From contig CP136062.1 in the NCBI GenBank assembly GCA_032622095.1, forward strand, positions 40,858,918-40,922,917: a stretch of DNA of 64,000 nucleotides. The letters run 5' to 3'. The DNA comes from Siphonodentalium dalli. Taxonomy: Eukaryota > Mollusca > Scaphopoda > Gadilida > Siphonodentaliidae. Under the pieces are notes generated by a model. The model was not told where the DNA came from. It made no database searches and saw only the letters and a program-made list of their open reading frames with translations. Shown here piece by piece: positions 17,468 to 30,532 of this stretch. Positions within the stretch are counted from its first letter, which is position 1, and the number at the start of each line of letters is the position of its first letter. The translations under genes and the position numbers were made by a program.

Positions 17468-17527
17468 GCTCGATGGCGAGACGGCTTGGAGTTGAACCCC
17501 TAGCTGACTGAGCTACCGAAGACATCG
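17468..17527 (-). repeat. tRNA-related SINE head fragment
   Basis: On the minus strand GGTAGCTCAGTCAG resembles a pol III A box, and GGGTTCAACTCC a B box, but they are only a few bases apart, so the anticodon region is missing. This is a truncated tRNA-derived repeat, not a tRNA gene. Confidence 0.4.
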
Positions 17528-17744
17528 AGTCACAAAGAAACCAGGAAGTTGGCAGGAATCCCCGGGAAAATGTTTGCAAGAAACCTAATGAATTGAACAT
17601 TTTCTCTGGGATTCTATGGTTCGTTTGACGTTGTAGACATGATCAGGATTGCATGGATGTGTGTTAGAGTCAGAAGCCGCCATCGCCCGCCGCCGCCGCC
17701 AACCATATTGGCCACAAGCCGCCGCCAGTACCTAATGCGCACAA

Positions 17745-18292
17745 GATTGTCCACTTATAAATGGACAATCGGTACCTAAAATGGTCGTTAATAAATGGAC
17801 AATCCGACCACGCGTGGCACGCGAGCTTGCGATTGTCCACTAAATCACGACATATATAGATAATCGTGCATGTTAGCTTCATATTAAATCTGAAGGGTAA
17901 TAAGTCTATAAAGAATGTACCTTTAATAAATGACGGAGATTTGTATGAGAAATTTACAACACCACAACAGATCAACTTTTGTGAAATATAAGTGAAATTA
18001 TTCCCTTGGGTGGGTGGGCTCTTTAAAAACACTTCTTCGAATATTTCCGTTATTTCGTCAAAAACTCTTCTTCAAATATCTCCGTTATTTCGTCAAAAAC
18101 ACTTCTTCTCATACAAATCACCGTTATTTAGCAAATTAACATTATTTATAGAGTTATTGCCCTTCATGCAGGATTAACAAAACATGTCTTCATTTAGTGG
18201 ACAATCCCAAGCTCGCGTGCCACGCGTGGTTGGATTGTCCATTTATTAATGACCATTTTAGGTACCGATTGTCCATTTATAAGTGGACAATC
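17745..18292. repeat. foldback element with ~98-bp arms
   Basis: Arms 17745-17842 and 18195-18292 are inverted copies (GATTGTCCACTTATAA, GGTACC, CACGCGTGGCACGCGAGCTT). Each arm contains further GGACAAT/ATTGTCC inverted pairs. The middle repeats a block with CGTTATTTCGTCAAAAAC twice. No coding potential is seen. Confidence 0.75.
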
Positions 18293-18589
18293 CTTGAAGT
18301 ATTGCCTGCCGCCAGCCATATTATCTCTAACGCCAGCCACATGAAACAATCTTCGCCGCCGAATTGTAAAAGGGCTGAGCCGTGTGCATGGGCTCATATG
18401 TTAAGCATAACTCTACTGTGAATTACAAAAAACTAAACCGCATTACCTAATAGTGGCATACTCGCATGGACATGGCATGGTTGTTATAATATCAGAACAC
18501 CCGGGCCTCTCACTGTGGAATAGACAATTACAATGCATGCTTTCATATAACTGAATGGGACCATCCATCCACTGTTGAAAGGGTTATGG

Positions 18590-19140
18590 TATAAATTGTT
18601 TATATCGACACGACTCAGTCTCAGACATCGCTGGCATTTCTCAATATATGCACATAATATCCCATAGAAGAGAATAGAAAATAGTTTGAAATATTATATC
18701 ATTACTATCGGATTCATCATTCAATCATGCATGCATATATCGCAAGATGCCATTGATAATAGTAGTCTGAAGTCAACAGAAGTCCCAATGTATAACTTAT
18801 ACCGATTAGATGGGAAACTACATAGTACATCGATGCCAGTCCTTCGTGTATTTTCGCCATAATAGAAAAGCCCAACACCAAAATAGTACGTGTGGTCTGG
18901 AATTCCATACGGGTTCACCACAAATGCTAAAACAAACTGGGTCTATATATAAACAGGGATTAGGAAAATTTCGGAAATGAAAATACGCTGAATGAGTCTC
19001 AGTCGGCTGAGCCGCCATATTTCGTCAGAGCCACGAACGTCGCGACTGAGCCGGCTATGATAGCTAACCAGCCACGAAATTGGTTGAGCCAGCCGCGAAA
19101 ACTATTTGTCGTGGCTTCGGGGTCTAATGTGTGTCGTTTG
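18590..19140 (-). repeat. dispersed repeat, inverted partner at 35570-36440
   Basis: Matches the later copy in inverse orientation over GACTCAGTCTCAGACATCGC, ATCGCAAGATGCCAT, AAAAGCCCAACACCAAAA and GGCTGAGCCGCCATATTTCG. The later copy carries an insertion of about 320 bp (about 36020-36340). Confidence 0.7.
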
Positions 19141-19336
19141 GCTAATATACATAATTATGTATAAAATTCTGACATTGGACCAGCTGGAAGACAGCTGACT
19201 CGGGAATAATAATCAACAGAGAAGAATTTGCATGGGTTCCCTGTCGTATGCGTGTCTTGATTATATCAGTCGATGTTGGCTGTTGTACGATCTCCTAAAA
19301 TAGATTGAGAACCAGAGACAGTCACTGTTGAGCGTG

Positions 19337-19911
19337 GATGTTTAAAACATTTTGTAAAACGCGAAATCGTGATGAATTTTTAACACGTTTGATTTCTGCC
19401 CTTTTGAAATTGCCCTTTCATATCCTCCCGGGGGCTCTTCCCCAATTTCCTATTTATATAAAAACACATATGTAGTATTATGTACAACTGTATTATCAAC
19501 TTTCTCACAGACAAATCACAGATAAGAATATTAAATCAAATCATCAGATCAAGATATATAATATAAACTAGAGCAAGGATACCCTTTTATACACTTTAAT
19601 TAAAATTTAAAATGCTTTATTATAATAATAAAATAACATACAAAAGAAAAATATATATAATTATCCAAATATCATACTGATAAAAACATTTTTTGGTGAG
19701 AAGATTCGGTCGAAACCATGGGCCGAATCTTCCCCTGCCGAATCTGCCCTGGGCCGAATCTTCCCCGACCCATTTCTAACGGGTTTGATCTAAGGCTTGA
19801 ACAAGTTACCCCTCCCCACAATACACTTCCCCGCAAACAGAACATATTCCTAAAAAGTTTTACGGAAACGCGCTAAAATTCTTCACGATTTCGCGTTTTA
19901 AATACACCACT
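19337..19911. repeat. transposon-like element with inverted termini
   Basis: AAAACGCGAAATCGTGATGA near the left end pairs with TCTTCACGATTTCGCGTTTT at the right (about 19862-19911). Inside, GGGCCGAATCTTCCCC is repeated. No transposase frame is visible, so it is probably non-autonomous. Confidence 0.55.
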
Positions 19912-20009
19912 TAATTTTTTTAACTTTTCGATTAAAATCATTGACTTGAATTTTTCTTGAAACATATTTTATTTGTTTATAATAATACATATACATGCAT
20001 AATTTTTTG

Positions 20010-21064
20010 CACTGTTAGAAAAATGCCTGTCGCTTTAACGGTGTCATACCGCACAACATCGCTGACAACCTTGGACCGTTAAACATCCGGTCAGGCTGTA
20101 GCACGTTCCACGGTACAAAACGGTTTAAGTTACTGGCAGACTGTAACCAGTAACTGTCAGACCGTTGTATTTTTAACGGTTCAAGGCCGTTTAATTAACA
20201 TCAAGACCGTAACTAATAAAGGACAGACTATGCAATGGTATTTTTCACGGGTCAACACCAATTCTTTGCTTTTGGTTTAAACATATTTATTTATAAAAAT
20301 GATATGGTGACGGGATTGGAGGACAAGTGCTCTTAATTTGCTAATTTACTGTAGAATTAGCCACATTCCATGGTAACAATATCATTTCCCGGTAGGCATT
20401 ACGATTAATATATTTTAGAATGGTCGAAACTAGTATTTTTCATAACTGAAAAATACATCTTACATGTAGTTCTTCTATTACGATCATATAGTTTTGATGA
20501 AACATAAATCCTCAATGCATAAAGTGATAGACAATACTTATGAAACTTTGCAGTTTGCACATTTAAAACCTGCCCGGTTCACAAATGAACCGAAGTCAGA
20601 CCGTCTTGACATTAGTTCACAACTGTACTGGTCGCATTTTCCCAAAAAAACACTAGTTTGTAGAGCGCCCGCTATGAAATTAATAGGCAAAATGACAAAA
20701 GAAAATTCGTGAGTGATAAAGACACCGGGACGTAATTTGATTACGGACGCAACATAAGACGGATATGCATTGCACATAATGAATATCCCGGATCATTGTA
20801 CTAAATACTATTAAACAATTAATAATACATATTAAATATCAGCAGGGTCAAATTCGGTCATACTGTATGGAGTCACTGCCGTATATAATTTGGTCACCGA
20901 TAAATATGCTATTGAATTTTTACGGCATGAACTTTGCATCACGAACATTTTTAACTTAGACCATTTTCTGGGCACATAAAACAACTGATGAAACGGTATG
21001 GGACCGTCAGATTACGACGGTCCGACACAGTCGAACCGACAATATCCTGATTTTTTTGACAGTG
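20010..21064 (+). mobile_element. CACTG-ended (EnSpm/Chapaev-like) non-autonomous element, copy A
   Basis: Begins CACTGTTAGAAA and ends GACAGTG, with TG on both sides as a possible 2-bp target duplication. Both subterminal regions are dense in ACCGT/ACGGT motifs in both orientations (CAGACCGT, GACCGTTAAAC). The middle is non-coding. A second copy lies at 28299-30021 with a different middle. Confidence 0.6.
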
Positions 21065-21160
21065 TGATGTTATGGTGCTTGATGTAATGCCTTCCAGAGC
21101 TTATTGCTATAGGTAGCTATAACATTTGGTGAAGTTTGTGCGATTGTTTGTTCGTATTAA

Positions 21161-21541
21161 CCCTTTACCCAACAGAACGGCCCTGTGCCAATGCATTCTC
21201 TTATATATGCGAGTCGACCATAGGTCGCCTCGCATTTATAAGAGAATGCATTGGCTTAACACATTAAAAATTATAAAATTGTTAAACAATGTAAGAAAAA
21301 ATGGTAAAAAGTGTTTTTTTTAGGCCAATACATTCTCTTATATATGCGAGGCGACCTATGGTCGACTCGAATATATAAGAGAATGCATTGGCACAGGGCA
21401 TAACTGTAACTATCACAATGTGGTCAAGGAGCCGGTTCCAATGATATCCATATTTGTATGGTTCTATTGAGACAGACCGAAGATATTTTAGGCTGTTGAA
21501 GCTTTATTTGGCCGGTTTTGGCCGGTTTGTTGGGTAAAGGG
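21161..21541 (+). mobile_element. piggyBac-like MITE, copy 1
   Basis: Flanked by TTAA on both sides (21157-21160 and 21542-21545), with termini CCCTTTACCCAACA and TGTTGGGTAAAGGG. TTAA targets and CCC-starting ends are piggyBac hallmarks. Inside are two ~68-bp palindromes of GCCAATGCATTCTCTTATAT type around a GTCGACCATAGGTCGC loop, the second in opposite loop orientation. Non-coding. Further copies are at 26580 and 59033. Confidence 0.8.
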
Positions 21542-21599
21542 TTAACTAAAGTCGGAGCAAGGATTCTGCTGAGGGTATTTTCATCATATATGTTAGTCA

Positions 21600-24500
21600 A
21601 GTATCAGTCAGCTACTCTGAAAGGCAGTACACACTGTATATCAATGATGAATATTTGTCAACATCAGTAATATATATCTTTATTATCCTCCATAAATGTT
21701 TATATTATGAGAACAAACACAATTTGGTACATAACACAGTGTATCAGAAATTTTAGATTGCAAACATATATATCTACAACACATGTCTCAATATGAATGA
21801 CGAACCAACTGCACATGCACATATACACACACTTATGCACTACATATTGTAGACATTCCATTCTACAGCCATATCGTACTTACAGAGATACAGACGACAG
21901 CCAAACAAACAGACTGCTCGAGGTGGGCAGACATACATATATACAGACATATGTACTTACTGGTAAAACAATACACATATAAATGTGATATGAACAATTA
22001 CGAACACGCTTATAAATAACTGCATGTTATGGTCGAGTTTATATGAAGGTTTTGGTGGATCTAGTCAGGACTTGGCGTACTAGGCGTGTACACACACCGT
22101 AGATCAATGATGGATATTGGTCAACGTCAGTGATTAGTTTTGGAAGTTTATTCCACTCAGTGGTTACCGCCGGAAAAATGATTTTTTGTAATGTTCTGTA
22201 TTAAAGAAATATGACTAAATTTGCCTGGTCGCCTCAAGTTGTAACCCGACCCCTCGTTTGGTCTAGGGTGTAGCTGATAGATGGGGCTTGTTCGTTTACT
22301 ATGTTATATATACTAGTTTGTAGTTTGTGTCTCTGTCGCCTTCTATGGAGAGAAGGCCACCCCCTTCATGCAGGACTGTTTTATTAGATGCAGAGCAAGT
22401 GATGCCACTGACAATCCGTCCAGCTTCAATGTGTAGTCGATCGAGATTATCTGGGATATATTGTGGTGCGCTCCCACGCTACGTCTGAGTAATCAGATAG
22501 GGGTAATATATACCTTTTATAAATTATTTAAATTATTTTTCTGTCAAGTGGGTACGTAAGGCGCCTTATTTGAGCTAGACGAGATTCAATCGGTGTTACC
22601 ATGCAGGCCGTTGTTAAAATCGTTGAAGCCAGTGGTAGATATAAGGAACATGAGTCAAACGCAAATATGGGCAACTCTGCCGCCCCTGCTGTTTGGAATA
22701 AACGATGCATTAACTAGAGAATTTGCCATTTTGATTTATAAAAGATGGGCCATAGTCCAGTCCTTATATACAAAACATATTCACGGTGAACATTAGTTAG
22801 TGTTATTTACATATGCGCGAAAAACAAGTGACAACAGTATAAACACGTTTAAGGTGGCCTGGACACAGCATTAAATATTCACTGTGAACATTAGTTACAT
22901 ATGCGCGAAAAACAAGTGACAACGGTTACCGTGGCCTTAGTACAAACAAGTTGAGATGAACACAACGCTTAACTTGGATCGGCCTAATTGCCGGCGTTGT
23001 AACAACACAACCGGTCGCACCTTGAGTTAATCCCCTGCCGCATGTCTGCAAAGTGAGACTAACCCAAGAAAATGCATTGGCAATTGGTTTTCGTTAAATT
23101 TCAGGAAGCGACAGTCATGAACGGCTTAAGTACAACATCGCTGATTATTATTCCAAATGACTAACTCAGGATGGGTGGGGCCGAGTGACGTTGGCACAAA
23201 GAACAAAACGTCAGTTCAATGTGTCATCCACTTAATCATATATATATATGTACATGCCTGGCGCGACGTTCACGTTTTCCAACAAAAGCTCTCTATTAGT
23301 GTTCCCCATAATAGCATCGTCTGTATCCATCTGGAGTTACTACCAGACTACACAACATTAATATTAATTGATTTCTTATATGATGACGTATTGATCGTCT
23401 GTTCATAACAGGTAATCAATAATTGGCCCTCCTGGACTCATTAATGACACATGTATAATGACAACAGATTGGCGGTAAGGGACTTAACCCGGAATTATAT
23501 TCTTTAATTAGTCTCCAACGTCGAGGAGTAACATATAACAGTATGGTTTTGTTGGTTGTGATTTATCGTCGCTTGAGTCCAACAAGGCCACATCAGTTAG
23601 AGACGTGGCTAGAGGGTCACCGATATAGTGGGCACCCAAGCTCTTATATTTAACAATATAAATATGAACTATAGAATAAGCCATGTGGAAACTATGCTAT
23701 ATGTTCTACAGCCATACATTGCATGGTGTATGGTATGGCAGTAGAACCAAAATATTAGGTTCCGCACGGAGTGCCAACTCGTTGGCTCCATGTTGATTGG
23801 ATGTGGCAATCACGTGTGTCAATCATGTGTTGAACGATAAATGATTAAATTGAAGTGAACAAAATGGCAGCCTTGAATCGCCTTCATGTATCGGTTTACA
23901 GTACCGTAAAACAGCGAAGAAAACACGACATAAAACCTGCATACACCATTATTTGTAGCCTGCTTCGTAATCGGAGTAAAAACACACATTTTGTGTTCTC
24001 CTAATAGTTACATTCCGGCTTGGTATTTCACATTTCCAGCATTACACAATTTAACGAATTGACGAAGTCGTATTTTCATCAATATTTTGTACGAAATACA
24101 TAAATATTTGCATCTACAGAGCCGTATAGACATTGATATTTCCGTTATTCGAATTTGTTGGTTAGTGTCCACTGTCACCAGAATAGGGCTTTACGGTTTT
24201 TCGGTATTTAGTCATACCGCGGTTTTGTTTTTAATACCGTGTAGTCGGTATTGGATTTCTTGAATAGTCGGTATACCGCCGCACACTATATTTTCTTGTT
24301 TTAGTCAGTTTTACGACAGCAAATGTCAATAAAATACATATTCGAGGCACTAAAGCCTGTAAGTAATGAACGAGAACGAGAACTAGCGAGACGAAACGAG
24401 AACCAGCGAGATGAAACGAGAACCAGCGATGATCAGAACAGGACAGTTGACTAATCTCTAAAAAGACAGTTAAAGACTCAGGTACTTTGTATCCTTGATA

Positions 24501-25900
24501 TTGTATGCACAGGTATACTTGCCAGTGGATAAGTTATTCAACACTGTTGGATTGTTGCACTAGTTTTCGCCAATTGAGTCTTGACAGAATTGGAAATTTG
24601 GACATACCCATTCCGATTCAGATAATGCACTCACCGAAAATAAAGGCGAAAAAATATCGAGGGTTCGCGTCAACACGCATTCTTTATTTGGACAATTGAA
24701 GAGTACGTGGAACAGCCTGGATAACATCACATGCGGAGAAACAACGAATATACCATCATAGTCCTCCACGGCGCTACAAACAGTCGGTCGCCTCCCGTGC
24801 AACAAAAGATACAGATACCGGACCGTGACGTGTGATCATAATAAGTCAGTATAGTCACTCATGATGCTTAATATTCATTAATGTTCAGCGACCATGTGTG
24901 TCTATGCGTTGAGAACCATGCTGCGAAGTCTAACTTTGTACACTTCCAACTACAGCTATATATGCTCTAATTAATCGATCCCTTTAACAAGGTTGTATGC
25001 CGTTAATTACCGTGGTTGTGCCGCTATTTGACAGCGCGCAGTTGACATGCGGTAACCGCAGGTAATCTTACTGCGGTACTAGTAATATTTTTATAACCGC
25101 GGTAACCAAGTAAATTGCCACCCGGTTAATGTTTACGACCACATTATTTTTTTAATATAATTCATTACTTCCATTCATCCAGTTCATTTGTCACAAACAT
25201 AATCTGTTTCATGTCAACATCAATTTAAATAACTTTCGCCGTTCAAAATTCCATAAAATAAGTTTTTAATCAGATGACAAATTTTGGGTGCTAAAACATT
25301 GGCTAATTTTTCTAGAACTACTTTTTCGCCGCCGAAAACGCTACTACTATTTGATTTAAACAATATTTTATTTCTTCCCAAAATTATATAATTATAAAAC
25401 ATGACACATGTATGAATAGAAGACAAGAAGGGAGGAAGAGGATTTGACAACAAGCATCAGATGCTTATATAGAGCCATCTCCTCGGAGGAGAATAGATTA
25501 CATATAGTGTTCAGTGAGAAGTGGAAGTTAAGATTAAGTGATAGGAAGAGATACAGAACATGATTAGAAGATAAATGAACAGTTGGGTGAGAACAGAGGA
25601 AAAAAGCAATTAACACATATATTTACAATGATCACTACCCTTATGCATGTTATTGTTTTACATAGAAAAATTTAAAACTATTTGCGGGTGGGATCATGGT
25701 CACGTGATCTTACCTATGTACATTGAGATGAAGGTCTCTTTATCAAATGTTCTTCTACATCAGGCAAGTAGAAATCAACACAGTTATTACCAAATTTCGC
25801 GCATTAAAATTAGACATGGCCTTGGTGGTGGTACACGGCACCCCCCTTTTTTAGTGCGGCGGATTAAGACCATTCCTAAGCGCGATATACGCGTGACCCA
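21600..25900. other. gene-free stretch with old repeats
   Basis: No convincing gene. It contains a duplicated ~60-bp block (GTGAACATTAGTTA, ATATGCGCGAAAAACAAGTG) at about 22780-22925 and a short GAACGAGAACGAG-type tandem near 24365-24430. ACCGCGG-rich inverted segments at about 24185-24290 and 25000-25110 could be the ends of one ~950-bp hAT-like element. Open frames here lack motifs. Confidence 0.5.
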
Positions 25901-25917
25901 TACCACGCAGTTCACCA

Positions 25918-26215
25918 GTATTCAGGATTCATACCCCGCTGTTGGCCGGTATACCCGTGACTCATGCCCCACTGTTAGCCAGTATTCAGGATTCGTACAC
26001 CGCTGTTGGTCGGTATACGCGTGACTCATGCCCCATGCACTGGTAGCCAATATTCAGGATTCGTACCCCGCTGTTGGCCGGTATACCTATAATACGCGTG
26101 ACTCATGCCCCACTGTTAGCCAGTATTCAGGATTCATACCCCGCTGTTGGCCGGTATACGCGTGACTCATACTCCGCAGTTAGCCGGTATTCAGGATTCA
26201 TGCCCTAATTTTAAA
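25918..26215. repeat. minisatellite, ~63-72-bp unit, 4-5 copies
   Basis: Unit of the form TATTCAGGATTCATACCCCG, CTGTTGGCCGGTATACGCGT and GACTCATGCCCCACTGTTAG, repeated with drift. Confidence 0.8.
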
Positions 26216-26579
26216 TGTTATTCTGGACTCAAATAAAAGGATGATGGGCGACATTCATGGCGACAAATTGTCGCATTTGATGCATAGGATGGGCCCATTT
26301 TAACACTTTAACCTGCATGTTCACGGGGTTATCCGTATATTATTTTATTATTATATTTACTATGTTTATACATTAGGCGCAGGTGAATGACGTCATATAT
26401 TTTTTTCTATATACATCTATGATTTTTCAAGATCGCGGGTATGGATTTTAGAGTGATTGTCACGTAACTTCCGGTTAGCAACTGTGTGGAGATTACCAAA
26501 GCACGGAATCTGGAATGGACCATCGCGATGAAACTTACGAAGAATTCCCATGTGATTTAGGCATATTTGTTTCATTTAG

Positions 26580-26971
26580 CCCTTTACCCAACAGAACGGC
26601 CCTGTGCCAATGCATTCTCTTATATATGCGAGTCGACCATAGGTCGCCTCGCATATATAAGAGAATGCATTGGCTTAACACATTAAAAATTATAAAATTG
26701 TTAAAGAATGTAAGAAAAAATGGTAAAAAGTGTTAAAAAAAGATTTTGTTTAGGCCAATGCATTCTCTTATATATGCGAGGCGACCTATGGTCGACTCGC
26801 ATATATAAGAGAATGCATTGGCACAGGGCATAACTGTAACTATCACAATGTGGTCAAGGAGCCGGTTCCAATGATATCCATATTTGTATGGTTCTATTGA
26901 GACAGACCGAATATATTTTAGGCTGTTGAAGCTTTATTTGGCCGGTTTTGGCCGGTTTGTTGGGTAAAGGG
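26580..26971 (+). mobile_element. piggyBac-like MITE, copy 2
   Basis: Same termini and internal double palindrome as copy 1. Flanks are TTAG on the left and TTAA on the right, so one target base has mutated. Confidence 0.8.
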
Positions 26972-26979
26972 TTAAACCA

Positions 26980-28290
26980 ATTTCGTTGGTTAGCATAATG
27001 AAAACCAACGAAGACGTCATGACAAGGTATCTGATGTCATTTTGGATTTATGGGCCAGAATCCAGACAAGATTGCACAATCCACGTCTTCTCATGTCGTC
27101 TCCATCGGGACCACTGCCTGATGTTGCATACATTATTGTTAGCAATATGTCGCCGATACAAGGAAAATTTGAGGCATATCATGTGCGGTTGCTCAACTGC
27201 GTTTCACGTACGATTCATATTAGACCAATCGCACCGCATCCGTTTTTGGGGGCGTCCTCCTTAGAATTTCTAACTGCCCATTTAAGCAGACCCCTTGTGA
27301 TTGAAATCACAACCAATACCTCACTGGTGCATGTGCCTCAAAGGTTTCCACATTTTGAACATGCCCAACCCAACGCCTTAAAGTCACAACGTTTGGTCAC
27401 ACGCAAGTAGGAGAATATGCGACTTTTTTTCTAAAACAACAAACTTCACATTAATTCTGGTTGCAAAATCAAACTACCAGAATAATTTCAACATATCTTT
27501 GGTCTGCATGGAATTTTAAACTTATGGTGTGCCATGCCATTTCAAACTATTGAAAATTTAACCAAAGTTGGGAGTGTAACACCACCCCGCGCCCCCTCAA
27601 TCTACCAACAAGTCCTTGGATCTCCCTGCATACCTGCCGCACGTAGCCTTTGTGTGTTATGTTTTACTGTCAGAAACTGGCGACAGGTTGTCACATAATC
27701 AGCGAAAAGCTCTTTGAGTTTTCCCAGTGGGTCGTCAATTCTAAGACATCGCCGTTCTTTGGACATGGACATAACTTGAAAGCTTTCAAGCGGATCATAC
27801 GAACAGATACCAAGATTGATTTTCTGCCACCAAATGTGAACCACAAGGGGGCTAACCGAGAACATATTTTGAATTAGTTTCCGTAAATCCTGCGTGTGCC
27901 CTGTCCCAAATGGATTCCAAGTATTACCAGGATTTGCTATCAAATTTCACATTTCCTAATGAAGATTAACACATAGACAGAATACCATGAGATGTGTGTG
28001 TGTGTGCCACGTGTTGATGTTATGTATATATTTCAGTTGCTAGTCCATATCGTGGCGTTGTTAGGTTTACTGGTGTGCGGAGAGACAGAACGTTTTGTGT
28101 CAATTTCATTGAGAAATCACTCCACTTAATTAAAATCACACTGATGCCACGAACTTCCGGTAACCATCAACTTTATTGCTTAAAGTGATGTGAAACACTC
28201 AGGTAGGGTGATCAAATAGAAATGGAGAATAATCTTGTTCAAAGTAGTTACTTTTACAAAAATTATATCTAAATTGACAACACACACCGT
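26980..28290. other. no recognised gene; possible frames only
   Basis: Two medium open frames exist: 27042-27410 (+) and 27602-27943 (-, containing VVHIWWQKINLGICSYDPLE and LGKLKELFADYV). I recognise neither, and both lack neighbours or signals that would support a gene. A short GT microsatellite lies near 27993-28007. Confidence 0.4.
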
Positions 28291-28298
28291 CATTCTTA

Positions 28299-30021
28299 CA
28301 CTGTTAGAAACAAATACCGTAGCTTTAACGGTCTGAGACCGCGCAACATCGCTGCCAACAAGTGACTGTTAAACATACGGTCAGGCCGTATCATGTTCCA
28401 CGGTATAAAACCGTTTAAGTAACTGGCAGACCGTAACCAGTAACTTTCAGACCGTTGTATGTTTTACGGTTCAACACCGTTTAATTAATATCAAGACCGT
28501 AACTAATAAAGGTCAGACCAATTTTTTTCTCTTAATTTGCTAATTTACCATATAATTAGCCAGGTTCCCATGGTGACAATATGATTTACCGGTAGGCATT
28601 ACGATTCAAATGTTTTTGAAAGGTCGAAACTAGTATTATTCGTAACTGAAAAATACACCTTAGTTCTTATGTTACGATCATAGTTTTGATGAAATGTAAA
28701 TCCTCAATGCATAAAGTGATAGACAATACTTATGAAACTTTGCAGTTTGCAAAGGATCAAGCTTGTTATCTGCCTCGTATCTAAAACATTGTCTCTATTT
28801 ATACAGTAAACAATATAGAAGAAGCAATAATTTGATTTAAATGTCACAATTTCGAGCGGAAGATGTCGCAATATTAAGCGCAAAGTATTGAGATATTAAG
28901 CGCAAAATATTGCAATAATATCTACTGCTTATAAGCGTTTCCACTTTCAGTATTATTGTGATATTGGGCGCGAAAATAGCGCGCTTAATATACCACTTCT
29001 TTTGACTGGTACTGTATATCAATAACAGCTAGTTGGGTTTGGAACATTCAAGACAACAGCAGATCCCATAATAACTGTGGCTTGGCGATAATGTTCTCCT
29101 GTATTTGCACATTTTCCGTGAAATTTTAAAGCATGATGCATCAAACTGTATACTGGTATCACGACACTTAGTATCAATATCAGTGAGTCAGCCAAAGATA
29201 GTTTGATAAGAACATCCAACCAATAGTGTACTCCCGGAAAATTGTCGTAATAACTTGACGATAACATGGCCAATGATGATAATGTCTCATATCCACACGT
29301 TTCAATGAATATTGATGAACACGGGATAAATTGGTCCGTGTAGTTGTAAAGTTGGAATTGTAGATACGTGATCATCCGTCACTGTGCGGCGTCAGTTCAT
29401 TGTTTACGGTATTGTTGTTGTTGACATTGAAGCTCTTGTGAATTACACTGGTGCGTACAGTTCATGTACATGTATGTCCTCTCTTGTAAATGTACATGCA
29501 TGTGCTTTGAAACAATTAGATTCAGAACACAGTGACTGTCAACTGGATTGTCAACATTCTAATAGTAATAGCTGCTCGTTGAGTCGTTGTTGTTATTATT
29601 GTCACTATTGATTGGCATCGAAGCTTGTGTTAATTGTACCTGTATACTCTCGTGTCAGTAAATGTGCCAGTGTTTTGATATTAAGTCACAACACTGCAAT
29701 GTCAACATCAGCACTGAGTCGAATGATAAATCGTACGGACCGCATAACACAGAATGAATGCCGCATTAATATTACATATTAAATATCAGCAGAGTAAGAT
29801 TCAGTCATACTGTATGGAGTAATTCCAGTATATTATATGGTCGCCGATAAATATGCTATTGGATTTTGACGGCATGACTTTGAATCACGAAAATATTTAA
29901 TTTAGACAATTTGCATGGGCACATAAAATAGCGGTATGGGACCGCCAAACTGATGAAACGGTATGGGACCGTCGATTATGAAGGCCCGAAACCGTCGAAC
30001 CGACATTAATTTCTAACAGTG
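28299..30021 (+). mobile_element. CACTG-ended element, copy B, with extra internal cargo
   Basis: Begins CACTGTTAGAAA and ends TTTCTAACAGTG, with TA on both sides. The outer parts match copy A (20010-21064), but about 28751-29760 has no counterpart there. That cargo contains a minus-strand frame (29019-29375) with a hydrophobic stretch (LSLADSLILILSVVIPVYSL), possibly a captured host fragment or a different transposon. Confidence 0.6.
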
Positions 30022-30075
30022 TATATATTAGTTAAATGCTGTGACTGCCCATGGCGAAATCGTTTTCGTTAGTTA

Positions 30076-30532
30076 ACACAGTGTATAAACCGTACAAACA
30101 TTAAATCGGAAGTTGTTTTCGAAAAGACGAAAAATGCTGTTTTTAGAACGTAAATGTGACAGAAATATCACAACACCACAATATCCAGGTTTCAGACGGA
30201 CACACGGTTGCACCACATCTATAAACGTAATTATATATTGTACATACACATTTGCCGATCGGAAGCGGGCTCCATTTGAGCTAAAGACTCTGTTTAATAG
30301 ATAAAAACGTCCTTTGATCACTTCAGAAAATAATTTTCTCTCAAAAATTCCCTCTTCAAATGTCATTTTAACACATATCCAGCATCTGTCGGAAATCCCA
30401 CTATATTGCAACTGAAAGACCGTTATATGTGTAACATATATGGACATGCACTTGGCTCGAGTGTATTAAAAATTTGAACGTAGAGAGTATTTATTTTGAC
30501 ACCCCGCTCTCAGTCTATGTACGCCAAGTTGT
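30076..30532 (-). repeat. ~450-bp repeat, inverted partner at 32965-33413
   Basis: The two copies match in inverted orientation, for example GTACAAACATTAAATCGGAA, TTTCAGACGGACACACGGTT and ACACTCGAG/CTCGAGTGT, with substitutions and a 3-base difference. The frame at 30073-30447 (-) corresponds to that at 32988-33509 (+). No known protein family is recognised. Confidence 0.8.

Noticed and set aside
27042-27943. Medium frames that might be host exons (27042-27410 +, 27602-27943 -)
   Set aside because: No recognisable motif, no supporting splice or promoter pattern, and no neighbour; chance frames are common at this length.
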